From positions 1 to 36,209 of the forward strand of contig NZ_JACTVA010000050.1 of assembly GCF_014490485.1 (NCBI RefSeq): a stretch of 36,209 nucleotides of DNA, given 5' to 3'. Source of the stretch: Teichococcus aerophilus. Lineage in GTDB: Bacteria; Pseudomonadota; Alphaproteobacteria; Acetobacterales; Acetobacteraceae. Shown one piece after another: positions 1-8,030 of the stretch (positions within the stretch are counted from its first letter, which is position 1; each line of letters starts with the position of its first letter). The position numbers and the translations under genes were made by a program. The notes beneath the pieces are model-generated. The model was not told where the DNA came from and did no database searches. It saw nothing but the letters and a program-made list of their open reading frames with translations.

Positions 1-77
1 GCGACCTGCGCAACGTGTGGGACCCGGCGCAGATGCGCGAAGCCGGCTTCACCTACGCCTCCATCGGCCGGCCCTGA
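1..77 (+). CDS. ugd: UDP-glucose 6-dehydrogenase, C-terminal end (partial)
   Basis: Only the last 24 residues are in the window (frame starting at base 3, stop TGA at 75-77). They read DLRNVWDPAQMREAGFTY then ASIGRP. This matches the usual C-terminus of UDP-glucose/GDP-mannose dehydrogenases, where an R-N-x-[YW]-D-P-x-x-[MVL] motif is followed by a G-F-x-Y-x-x-[IV]-G-R ending. The enzyme oxidises UDP-glucose to UDP-glucuronate with two NAD+, supplying an acidic sugar for capsule or LPS. The glycosyltransferase cluster that follows fits that role. The catalytic domain is outside the window, so the paralogue type (UDP-glucose or another nucleotide sugar) cannot be settled. Confidence 0.72.
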   Translation, partial: DLRNVWDPAQMREAGFTYASIGRP

Positions 78-213
78 GCGAACAGGCCGTCCCGCTGGCC
101 TGAGGTCGGCGGGACGGCCACTCTTGCCGGGAGTGCCGGTGGTACTGTGTTGTGGTTAGCTCGGACGCCCGTGCCATTCGTCGCCGCTGCCGGGTTTGAT
201 ACGGCAAGAACGG

Positions 214-265
214 TAAGGCCGGGGAATGAATTCCCCGGGCCCCTTCTTTTCTTTTTCAGGTTTTT
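214..265 (+). terminator. palindromic terminator-like repeat, copy 1
   Basis: The stem is GGCCGGGGAA, loop TGAA, then TTCCCCGGGCC, followed by a T-rich tail (CCCTTCTTTTCTTTTTC). It lies 140 bases after the ugd-like stop codon and points the same way as that gene. It shares its core and pyrimidine tail with eight other copies in the window. Confidence 0.6.
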
Positions 266-407
266 TGCGTGGGGCTGTTGAAGCCGTGCGTTTGAGTGAC
301 GGTCGGGTGCGGCGGAGGTCTTGGACCTCCGTCGACTGACGGTTCAGCCCGTGTGGCCCATTTTAAATATCAACATCAGCGCCCGCTCTCCGTCCTGCAG
401 CGCTTCG

Positions 408-460
408 CCCAACTCGCAGAAAGAAAAGAAGGGGTCCGGAGAATTCTTTCCCCGGCCTTC
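408..460 (-). terminator. palindromic terminator-like repeat, copy 2
   Basis: Read on the minus strand this is GGCCGGGGAAAGAATTCTCC, then GGACCCCTTCTTTTCTTTCT and GCGAGTTGGG. The hairpin begins 18 bases after the stop codon of the minus-strand glycosyltransferase gene (stop at 479-481), so it can serve as that gene's intrinsic terminator. The trailing CTGCGAGTTGG segment recurs in other copies. Confidence 0.65.
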
Positions 461-478
461 CTCTTCAAACCTGCTCCA

Positions 479-2419
479 TCAGGCCAGTGTGCTGAGCGTG
501 ATGCTGCTCAGCATGAAGCCCAGCCGCCGGCGGTCTGCGGCGTCGATGCCGAGTTCGGAGGGGGAGGAGATGTCGTTCAAGGCGATGAGAACCTGAATCA
601 TCCGCCGCCCGCCACGGTTCTCGTAATCCACCGTGAAATCCTGCTGCGAGCCATCCACCTTGAATTCGCCGGTCGCGTCGGAACGGCCGTCCGACAGGGT
701 GATGGCGAGGGAGGTGTTGCGGGTGCGGACGGGTTCGTACACCCGGCCGTTGACCACGACGCGGATCTTGCCTTTGAGCGAAGGGGCGATGGGGATGACG
801 ACGCTGGCTTCGGCCTGGTTGGACCAGGTGCCGTTGGGTTCCGCCTCGTTCCAGCCGAAGGCGGGCAGGTCTTCGGCGGGCTCGCCGGCCATGAACAGAA
901 ATTCGGTGGCGGTGGCGTCGTCCTCCGCTTCCTGGTGCACGGCCAGGACCGCGCCACTGGCGCGGCGCAGGCGCGGGCGGCCGTCGATGGGCTGTGTCTC
1001 GCCGTTGATGTGATTGAGACGGAGCAGCCGCGGTACGTCGCCGATTAACAGGTTGGGCGGGGTGAGCACCTCGATGCTCAGGCGGTTCACCGGCTGGAGG
1101 ATGTCGGGCGGCAGATGGCTCAGCGCCAGTTCGCATCGGTGCCCGATCTGCAGCTCGGTGGTGGCCAGCGGCTGGTCGTTGAGCAGCAGACGCACGGTGA
1201 TGGTGCCAGCTTCGAAGATGGTGCCGGTTTGCAACTGCAGTGCCAGGCTTTGCAGGCTTTGCCCGGGCTGCAACGGCAGCAGCAGCGTGGCGCGTGGCGC
1301 GAACTGCCAGGCACCGAGGGTCTCCGGCAGTTCCCAGCCTTCGCGCAGGTAGCGGCGCGCGGCGCGGTGCTGCCGGCCGAAATCCAGCTCGAACCTGCCT
1401 TTCAGCGGGAAGCGCATGGCCTGGCTGATGCCGGCACCGAAGGCGGCCCAGGACCAGGCCTCCGTGCCGCGGGATACGTCGCCCGTGAAGGCCAGGGCCT
1501 GACGGACCAGCGGCACGATCTCCGCCGTCACGGCATCGAGCGAGACGAGGAAGCCGTTCTCGCCGTGCCGCACCAACTCCTCGGCGAAGCCGGTGCGGGT
1601 GACGACGGGGACGGCGTTGACCATCATCGCCTCGATCAGCGCGATCGGGCCGCCTTCCAGCGAGGAGAGGGAGACGAAGACGTCGATTCCGGCGAAGTAG
1701 CGGGGGTAATCCTCGTAGTCGCCCTCGACGATTTCCAGATTCGGCAGGGCCCGCAGCTCTGCGAAACGGCTGTAGTTCGACCAGAGCAGTTCCTTGTTCT
1801 GCACCGAGCTGTCGGCGGGGCCGATCAGCAGGAAGGGCACGTCCGGCATGGCGCGCATCAGCGCCAGCATCTGTTCCGGCTGCTTCCGCTCGTAATAGGC
1901 ACCGACGAAGGCGACCTTGCCGTTGCCGCGTGGCCTGGCGCGGAACAGCGCGGGATCGGCGCCGCCATAGATGGTGCGGATGTTGGTGCGGGGCACGCCC
2001 ATGACCATGAGGGCCGAGGCATGCTGGGCATTGGCGGTGAAGACGAGATCCGCCTGTTGCAGCGCGTAGACGAGGTCGTCGAGCCCGATGCCCTTGCCGA
2101 AATCCGGGTGCGTGAACCAGACGAACAGGGAGGCGCCGTGCAGTTGCGGATGCACGGCCAGGGCGGAGGCATAGATGGCGTAATGCGCGAAGAAGTAGGC
2201 GCGCGCGCGGGGGATGGGCGCGGTGATGCTGTCGTTCCGTTCGCTGTAGACGAAGCTGTAGGTCAGGCCACTGGCTTCGGCGACCCGCCGGCAGATCTTC
2301 TCCAGGATCCAGCCCTTGGCGCTGACATGCATGACGAAGACGATGTCGAAGGCGATGTCCTGGTCCAGCAGGCCTGGGTGGCGCGCGGCGGTCTGGATGA
2401 TGCGGTCTTTCAGCGACAC
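479..2419 (-). CDS. GT4-type glycosyltransferase with C-terminal tandem beta-rich domains
   Basis: A 646-residue protein. Residues 1 to about 340 form a GT-B fold glycosyltransferase of the GT4 type: an N-terminal acceptor half, then GGADPALF, KVAFVGAYYERKQPEQ and the donor-site signature LSSLEGGPIALIEAMMVN (E-x7-E). Residues about 370-646 are not catalytic. They look like two beta-sandwich modules; the second (about 525-645) has the FGWNEAEPNGTWS and DAADRRRLGFMLSS features seen in C-terminal domains of other bacterial surface-glycan transferases (DUF7024-like, by resemblance only). The start is GTG with GGAG six bases upstream. The gene sits 30 bases after the preceding glycosyltransferase gene, so both are probably in one operon. 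Donor and acceptor sugars cannot be read from sequence. Likely cytosolic or membrane-associated. Confidence 0.8.
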   Translation of the reverse strand: MSLKDRIIQTAARHPGLLDQDIAFDIVFVMHVSAKGWILEKICRRVAEASGLTYSFVYSERNDSITAPIPRARAYFFAHYAIYASALAVHPQLHGASLFVWFTHPDFGKGIGLDDLVYALQQADLVFTANAQHASALMVMGVPRTNIRTIYGGADPALFRARPRGNGKVAFVGAYYERKQPEQMLALMRAMPDVPFLLIGPADSSVQNKELLWSNYSRFAELRALPNLEIVEGDYEDYPRYFAGIDVFVSLSSLEGGPIALIEAMMVNAVPVVTRTGFAEELVRHGENGFLVSLDAVTAEIVPLVRQALAFTGDVSRGTEAWSWAAFGAGISQAMRFPLKGRFELDFGRQHRAARRYLREGWELPETLGAWQFAPRATLLLPLQPGQSLQSLALQLQTGTIFEAGTITVRLLLNDQPLATTELQIGHRCELALSHLPPDILQPVNRLSIEVLTPPNLLIGDVPRLLRLNHINGETQPIDGRPRLRRASGAVLAVHQEAEDDATATEFLFMAGEPAEDLPAFGWNEAEPNGTWSNQAEASVVIPIAPSLKGKIRVVVNGRVYEPVRTRNTSLAITLSDGRSDATGEFKVDGSQQDFTVDYENRGGRRMIQVLIALNDISSPSELGIDAADRRRLGFMLSSITLSTLA

Positions 2420-2449
2420 TTCAGGCTCCGGCAGGCGGGATGAGGGGGC

Positions 2450-3637
2450 TCAGAACGTGACCTTGATCGGGAAGTCGCCGATGAAATCCATCAGCCTCCG
2501 CTGGCGTTCCTGCCAGATGAACGGCTCCCCGGCACGGATATTCTGGCCGTAGCCTTCCATGCGGTAGGGGAAAGCCTTGAAACTGGCGGCCAGGGCACGG
2601 GGCAGGTCGCCCTGGATGGTGGGATCGTACAGGTGGCTGGCCAGCTCCTGCCCCGCCAGGCGCTGCGTCGCCGGGATCTTCGCCGCCACCACCGGGGTGC
2701 CGGAGAGCAGGTACTCGAACACCTTGAGCGGCGAGGTGATCTCGCCCCGCTTGCCGACGGCGCGGGAGAATATGAGGACATCGGCGGCCTGCTGCAGCTC
2801 GCAGACCACTTCGTGGTTCTGGTAGCCGATCAGCCGGACATTGCCCAGGCCATGGCGGACCATCTGGTTGCGCCAGTCGGCCAGCTCCACGTCATGGCCA
2901 CCAGCCAGAATGAACAGCGTGTCCGGCAACGCCGCGGCGGCGTTCATGAGGTCGCCGATGCCGCGTTCCGCCTGCATGCCGCCGGTATAGACCGCCAGCC
3001 TGTGGTAGGGCGGGGTGAGCAGGTTGTGACGCCAGCGCGACGCAGCCTCCGGCCGCCGGAGGGCGGCCCGGGCGTTCACGCCGCTGTCCAGCACGATGAT
3101 CTTCGCCGCGGGAACCCGGCGCGCGAGGAGCTGCGCCTTCACCGCCTCTGTGATCGCGACGACGGCGAGGCAGAGCGGCGAGGCCAGGCGCAGCTCGTCC
3201 CAGGGAGCGAAGGAATCCTGGTAGTCCTCGGCATGGTGCTCGAAGATATAGGGGATTCTGCGTCTCACGCAGGCCAGGACGATACGTGGGTCCCGGGTCT
3301 GGACGAAGGCGGCGTGGGGCAGCACGTGGCGGCGGAAATCGCCGTCGACCGACCAGGCTTCCTCCCCTGGGTCAGGGTGCAGCAGGGCGAGGTCGAACTG
3401 GCCGGAGACACCGTAGAGGGCTTCCAGCGCCCGATAGGCCGCGAAGGTGCCGGCGATGCTCTCGACCGGGTAGGTGAAGGCGTTGGCGCCGCCGGCCAGC
3501 AGGCAGGGGATGCCGAGGGCGGCGGTGGCTTCGGCGGTGTTGGCCGCCCAGATCAGCCGGGCACGGCCGGCGCGGCACAGCGGGTCGCCTTCCTTGGTGA
3601 CGACGACATGCTTCATCGCGCGCGGCAGTGATATCAT
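2450..3637 (-). CDS. GT4-type glycosyltransferase
   Basis: A protein of about 395 residues with a GT-B architecture. The second half has the sugar-nucleotide-binding features: HRLAVYTGGMQAERGIGDL, then LFILAGGHDVEL, then NVRLIGYQNHEVVCELQQAAD, and ITSPLKVFEYLLSGTPVVA, which carries the donor-binding glutamate. The frame stays open upstream to a TTG at 3712, but no proper ribosome binding site serves it. The ATG at 3637 (MISLPRAMKHVVV) has GGAG about 12 bases upstream and is chosen, with moderate confidence; an ATG seven codons further in (MKHVVVTKEG) is also possible. It lies between the large TPR glycosyltransferase gene and the GT4 gene downstream, all on the minus strand. Specificity is unknown. 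Confidence 0.78.
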   Translation of the reverse strand: MISLPRAMKHVVVTKEGDPLCRAGRARLIWAANTAEATAALGIPCLLAGGANAFTYPVESIAGTFAAYRALEALYGVSGQFDLALLHPDPGEEAWSVDGDFRRHVLPHAAFVQTRDPRIVLACVRRRIPYIFEHHAEDYQDSFAPWDELRLASPLCLAVVAITEAVKAQLLARRVPAAKIIVLDSGVNARAALRRPEAASRWRHNLLTPPYHRLAVYTGGMQAERGIGDLMNAAAALPDTLFILAGGHDVELADWRNQMVRHGLGNVRLIGYQNHEVVCELQQAADVLIFSRAVGKRGEITSPLKVFEYLLSGTPVVAAKIPATQRLAGQELASHLYDPTIQGDLPRALAASFKAFPYRMEGYGQNIRAGEPFIWQERQRRLMDFIGDFPIKVTF

Positions 3638-3780
3638 GCGGTCGAGAATCTCCAGGCCCCCGTCGCGGTTATGATGACAGGCCGCTGTGCGGTCAACATC
3701 GGCGGAAAACAACCTTCGGCGGAATTGCTGGAGACTGCCTGGATGTATCAGTAACGAGCTGCGTCGTCTCGCGGCGATTT

Positions 3781-6700
3781 CTATGACAGGATGCCGAACT
3801 TCTTCAGGTCGGCCAGGATGTGTTGCTCGACCATTTCATAGCTCAGCTCGGCGATGCAGCGGCATTCGCCAGCCTGGAAGATTTTCCGGCCGCTGGGCGT
3901 GACCTCGCAGGGCGCGCAGTCCTTACGCAGGCCGAGCCAGGAACTGGCGGGGCCCAGCGGCCCGCGCGTCGCCGGATTGGTGGGGCCGAACAGCGCGGTC
4001 ATGGGGATGCCCAGGGCGTTGGCGATGTTCATCAGGCCGCTGTCATTGGTGATGAAGTAGGAGCAGGTCATCATCCGCTCCGTCATCTCGGCGATGCTGC
4101 CGCCGGTGAGGTCCAGCGTGCCCTCGACATGCTCTTCCGGGATGCCGAAGGAGGCAACCTCGAACCCCAGCCGTTCCAGCGCCCGGCAAAGGCGGGTGTA
4201 GTCCGGCCAGCGCTTGCTGAGCCAGAAGCCGCCCTTGGAGCCACCATGGATGCCGATGCGCCTTCCCTCCGGCGGGCGGCGATAGCGATAGTCGGCGACG
4301 AAGTAGCCGGTGATGTCGGCCTCGTCATACGGGATGCCCAGCAGGTGTCGGGCGGCCTCCAGGTTGAACAGCGTTTCGTGGAAGCGGCCACCGGGCTCGA
4401 AGGGCATCCAGTCGCGCGAATACAGGGTGTGGCGTGCCTGGAAGGGCAGGCGGGCGGCGCCGAAGCAATGGGTCAGGAAGGCCACGTCGTAGCGCCGGCG
4501 CAGGACGTTCTGGCGCAGGGAGAACACGGTGTTCACGTAATCGCTGTTCTGCAGCAGGAACAGGCTGTTCTGGTGGTCCTCGGCCACCACGATGTCCACC
4601 CGGCGGCCCAGGCGGCGGGCGATGTTGCGGATCATCGGCCCCACATGCAGCATGTTGCCGATGCCGGAGCCCACCCCGACCAGCAGCGGCTGGCTGAGGC
4701 CGGAGACGACGCCGTGCAGGGCGCGGCGCTGGCCGTCATGGGCGTAGCGGCGGGAGTTCTCGGCCGCCTTCGCCACCAGTTCCTGGTAATAGGCGGGGTC
4801 ACCGTAGATGCGGCGGAGCTGCGCCGCCCAGGCCGCCGCGTCCTCCGGCAGGATGAGGCCGGACTGGCGCAGCAGATAGGGGACGTTGCCCTTGTCCGAG
4901 CCCAGCACCGGCTTGCCGAAGCGCTGCGCCTCGATGCAGACGCGGCTGAAGGTCTCGACGAAGCGGTAGCTGGGCACCGCCACCAGCTTCGCCTGCTGGT
5001 AGAGCGTGGCGACATCGTCGGTGCGGGGCAGGATGGCGACGTTGCACAGGCCCCTGGCGGCCACCAGCGCCTGGGCTTCCGCGGCGTCGGACTGGCTGGC
5101 GACGGCCTGGAAGGGGATTTCCGGGCAGAGCTGCGCGACCGCCAGCAACAGGTCGAAGCCCTTCTCCGCCTTGGCGTTGAGCAGCAGCACCGGACCATCC
5201 CCGGCCGGGGGCGGTGGCGCCTGCTCTACCTCGCGCGGCAGGGAGTGGATGATGGGGGTGCGGACCTGGAAGGCTTCCTCCAGCACCTGCTGCGTGTAGG
5301 CGGAGTTGCTGTAGACGGCGGCGGCGCGCTGGATGATGGCGCGGAAGCCGGGGCGGGGCACCGGCTGGGTGTCGCCCTGGGCGAAGAAGCGGCTGTCGCC
5401 CTCGAACGCCCCCAGCGCGTCGCGCCAGAAATGCAGGCCGTAGACGAAGGGGATGTCGAGGTAGTCCAGCGCCGCCGCCACCTCGTAGCCCAGGCCGGAG
5501 AGGACGTGGACAATGGCGGGGCGGCGTTCCAGGAAGAAGCGCCGCAGCGCGGCGGGGCGGTCCGGCACGAAGGCGTAGGGCCGCCCGTCCTCGACGCCGC
5601 TGCGCCCCTGCTGGTCCGGCCGGGTGCCGAGGATCAGCGGTTCGAAGCCCATCCCTTGGTAATGGCCGGCGATGCTGTCGAGGAACTGCTCGCCGCCGCC
5701 GAACTTGACGATGCCGTGGCGGGACATGAGCACGGCCAGCCCGCGCGGCTTGCTGCCTGAGGCCGGGCTGAGGATGGGGGTGGCGGCGGGTGCCCAGGGT
5801 TGGTGGGTGGCGACGATCTCGGCATGGCGGGCCAGGTCCGCGCCCAACGCCGCGAGGCTGGAGAGCAGGCCGGATTCCAGCAGGCCGAGCAGCAATTCCC
5901 GCCGCCACAGGACGAGGGGCCGCGCCTGAGCCCTGGCCAGGACCAGCCGGCCGCACCAGGAGACGGCGCTGTCACGGACCAGGCGCAGGAGAGCGGGTGA
6001 GATGTCGGGCCGCTCGCTTGGCCCGGCCAGCAGGACCCATTCCGCATCCAGCCGGTCCAGCAACACCCCGGCGGCCTCGCTGGCTGGCAGGGCGATGGTG
6101 GGATGGGCCTGGAAGCCCGTGGCGCCGAGCGCGTAGCCACGGCCCTCGGCCAGACCGGAGACGGGGTCGATCGTCAGCACCGCCAGGCCGTCCTGGCCCC
6201 GCGCCGCCGTCTCCTCCAACAGCGGGCGCAGGGAGCGGAGCTGGTAGCGCGCGCCCTGGTGCGCCGGGTCCAGTCGCAGCGCTGCCTCCGCCATCGCCAG
6301 GGCCTCGGCCACCTGGTTGCGGGCGAGGCAGACCTGGCCGCCCAGGATCAGCAGATCCGGCTTGCCGGGATGGCGGAGCAGGAGAGCGTCCACCTCCCGC
6401 TGCGCTTCCTCGAACGCGCCGAGTTCTAGCAGGGTCTGGACGATGCGGCGGCCGCTGGTCTCGTCCCGGGCGGGTTCCAGCCGCGCGGCTTCGCGCCAGT
6501 GGGCGATACTGTCCCGCAGCAAGGCCTCGCGCTCGGCCGGGGCCAGGCCGGGCAGGAGGCCGCGGCGGCGGGTGACCGAGGCGTATTCCTGCAGGAACTC
6601 GCCGCTCTGCGGCCGCAGGGCGCGGGCGCGGCGCCCGAAGGCGGCGGCCTGATCGAGGTTCCCCATCCGGTGCAGCGCGACGGCGGCGTGAAACTGCGCG

Positions 6701-7431
6701 GCGGCATCGGCGGGGTGAGCGTGGGCGATGCCCAGCAGTATATTCCCTGCCTCGGCAAAGCGGCCCAGATGCAGCAGGGCGCGGCCGATCAGCGTCAGCA
6801 CTTCCGCATCCTGCGGCGAGGCGTGGCTGGCGGGGCGCGGCAGCTGTGCCACCTCGTCCCACTTCCGGTCCTTGAGCAGGCGCTGGATCTGCTTGACGCG
6901 GATCAGGTGGTGCAGCCGGCCGGCCAGGGCTTCCAGGTCCCGCAGCGGCAGCGACTGCAGGCCGGTCTCCAGGGCCGCCAGCGCCTCCGCCGTCGCCGGT
7001 GGCGGGGCCTGCAGTGGCGGCAGGGCGCGACCGGCCAGCAGGCTGAGGGCTTCCCGACGGTGGGCCTCCGACATCAGGCGGGAGACAGCCGCCGGGTCCT
7101 GCAACAGACCGCCGATCAAGGCGGTCCAACTTCTGGCGGAGCGCAGGCCGTGGCTGGTGGCGTGGGGCGGGTGCAGCGCGGAGATCAGCCATTCCACCAC
7201 CCAGGCAGGCGGCACGGCGTGCAGGCCTTCCTGCGGCAGTGGGGCACCCTGGGCGAGGGGGGTGATGACGCGGTCGAAGAACTCGGCCGAGGAGGCCAGG
7301 CGGCGCAGGAGTGCGGCGGCGTCGCCCTGCCAGGAGCGTTCGGCATGGCCTGGCAGCCGGCCCAGCAGCACCGCGAAGGCCGTCTCGACCCTCTCCTGCT
7401 CCGCAGCGCCGGGCTGGTCGCCGGTCTCCAT
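3781..7431 (-). CDS. multidomain protein: DUF4214-like and TPR region, GT4 domain, GT9 (heptosyltransferase-like) domain
   Basis: About 1216 residues. Residues 15-60 resemble a DUF4214-type motif (AFAVLLGRLPGHAE with LASSAEFF). TPR-like helical repeats cover about 200-400 (e.g. ALLHLGRFAEAGNILLGIA). Residues about 560-910 are a GT4 glycosyltransferase: SRHGIVKFGGGEQFLDSI near the start, and FVETFSRVCIEAQRFGKPVL as the E-x7-E donor motif. Residues about 915-1219 are a GT9 domain (GVGSGIGNMLHVGP; GIHGGSKGGFWLSKRWPDY; FITNDSGLMNIANALGIP; ALFGPTNPATRGPLGP), the family of ADP-heptose:LPS heptosyltransferases. The ORF can begin at TTG 7440, but GAAGGA directly abuts that codon, whereas the ATG at 7431 lies nine bases after it. 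ATG 7431 is therefore preferred. The hldE gene is divergent and supplies the likely donor. Two transferase modules in one chain suggest sequential additions to one glycan. Confidence 0.85.
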   Translation of the reverse strand: METGDQPGAAEQERVETAFAVLLGRLPGHAERSWQGDAAALLRRLASSAEFFDRVITPLAQGAPLPQEGLHAVPPAWVVEWLISALHPPHATSHGLRSARSWTALIGGLLQDPAAVSRLMSEAHRREALSLLAGRALPPLQAPPPATAEALAALETGLQSLPLRDLEALAGRLHHLIRVKQIQRLLKDRKWDEVAQLPRPASHASPQDAEVLTLIGRALLHLGRFAEAGNILLGIAHAHPADAAAQFHAAVALHRMGNLDQAAAFGRRARALRPQSGEFLQEYASVTRRRGLLPGLAPAEREALLRDSIAHWREAARLEPARDETSGRRIVQTLLELGAFEEAQREVDALLLRHPGKPDLLILGGQVCLARNQVAEALAMAEAALRLDPAHQGARYQLRSLRPLLEETAARGQDGLAVLTIDPVSGLAEGRGYALGATGFQAHPTIALPASEAAGVLLDRLDAEWVLLAGPSERPDISPALLRLVRDSAVSWCGRLVLARAQARPLVLWRRELLLGLLESGLLSSLAALGADLARHAEIVATHQPWAPAATPILSPASGSKPRGLAVLMSRHGIVKFGGGEQFLDSIAGHYQGMGFEPLILGTRPDQQGRSGVEDGRPYAFVPDRPAALRRFFLERRPAIVHVLSGLGYEVAAALDYLDIPFVYGLHFWRDALGAFEGDSRFFAQGDTQPVPRPGFRAIIQRAAAVYSNSAYTQQVLEEAFQVRTPIIHSLPREVEQAPPPPAGDGPVLLLNAKAEKGFDLLLAVAQLCPEIPFQAVASQSDAAEAQALVAARGLCNVAILPRTDDVATLYQQAKLVAVPSYRFVETFSRVCIEAQRFGKPVLGSDKGNVPYLLRQSGLILPEDAAAWAAQLRRIYGDPAYYQELVAKAAENSRRYAHDGQRRALHGVVSGLSQPLLVGVGSGIGNMLHVGPMIRNIARRLGRRVDIVVAEDHQNSLFLLQNSDYVNTVFSLRQNVLRRRYDVAFLTHCFGAARLPFQARHTLYSRDWMPFEPGGRFHETLFNLEAARHLLGIPYDEADITGYFVADYRYRRPPEGRRIGIHGGSKGGFWLSKRWPDYTRLCRALERLGFEVASFGIPEEHVEGTLDLTGGSIAEMTERMMTCSYFITNDSGLMNIANALGIPMTALFGPTNPATRGPLGPASSWLGLRKDCAPCEVTPSGRKIFQAGECRCIAELSYEMVEQHILADLKKFGILS

Positions 7432-7851
7432 GACAGTCAATCCTTCAGCCTTATGCCGCTGTGCATCGGCCGCATCGGATAGTGCGAGTTCAAGGCGGGT
7501 TCAAGGCGGGCGCACCCTCAGGCAGGCGAGGCTGTGGTGGGCCGACAGGACCGTATCGCTGCTGCGTCGGCAAAGAATCGTGGCGGCGACGCAAACGTTT
7601 CGATCTCGCAGATCAGCCGGGAGGGGCATCGGACGTTCGGCGCCGAGCATGCAGCGACAGCGGGTGGGTCATGGCGGGATCAGCAGCGCTTCCCCAGACG
7701 TGCAAATTTACCGAACAATACAAAAAAAGAGAGTATCGAGCGCGAGCGAACAAATTTTGCGTGCGCGCCAGCCATTTGAAGTCGCCGAATGAAATGACAG
7801 GCAAACTTGCATGTAACGCAATCGACGCTGGCAGTTTACAGAGAGTTTGAT

Positions 7852-7899
7852 ATGTTCGCTGAAAATCCATCCAGGGGGAACACGCTCCGGTTCGCTTGA
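7852..7899 (+). CDS. candidate 15-codon leader peptide upstream of hldE
   Basis: ATG at 7852 opens MFAENPSRGNTLRFA and stops at TGA 7897-7899. A GAGAG lies about six bases before the ATG. The stop codon falls exactly in the loop of the terminator hairpin at 7880-7918, so a translating ribosome would cover the left arm of the stem. That is the geometry of a translation-coupled attenuator. The peptide is not rich in any single amino acid, so no signal can be named. It may be chance. Confidence 0.25.
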   Translation: MFAENPSRGNTLRFA

Positions 7900-7927
7900 C
7901 GAACGCGGCGGAGCGCGTCGTTTTTTT
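7880..7927 (+). terminator. strong intrinsic terminator in the hldE leader
   Basis: The left arm CGCTCCG plus GTTCG (7883-7894) pairs with CGAAC (7900-7904) and CGGAGCG (7909-7915), leaving GCGG bulged out and CTTGA as the loop. Seven T residues follow at 7921-7927. No plus-strand protein gene lies upstream, so the transcript it ends must be a leader or small RNA. It sits 104 bases before the hldE start codon. Confidence 0.7.
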
Positions 7928-8030
7928 GGAGCCCTTAGCGCAGAAGTCCCGTCTTCCGTGCCGGTGCTTCGCGACGGCGGCCATCCAGGCGAGTGACGCA
8001 TACGCATGATGGGTCTGGAGGACAATTGAG

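Larger units (their letters stand above)
78..478. other. convergent intergenic region with two terminator-like repeats
   Basis: This is the gap between the ugd-like gene (+) and the glycosyltransferase gene (-). It holds two copies of the palindromic repeat described separately (214-265 and 408-460), one for each converging gene. I see no credible gene; short frames here have no family resemblance or ribosome binding site. Confidence 0.6.
7432..8030. other. divergent intergenic region with AT-rich segment and hldE leader
   Basis: This 599-base gap separates the minus-strand TPR-GT4-GT9 gene from hldE. An 11-base direct tandem repeat (GTTCAAGGCGG twice) is at 7488-7509. Bases about 7690-7870 are markedly AT-richer than the surroundings and probably hold promoters for both directions, though I find no clear -35/-10 pair. 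A short leader frame and a strong terminator follow (separate entries). The last 100 bases form the hldE untranslated leader. Confidence 0.5.

Noticed and set aside
7488-7509. Tandem 11-base repeat GTTCAAGGCGG
   Set aside because: Only two copies, in an intergenic region; too short to support a function or a repeat array.
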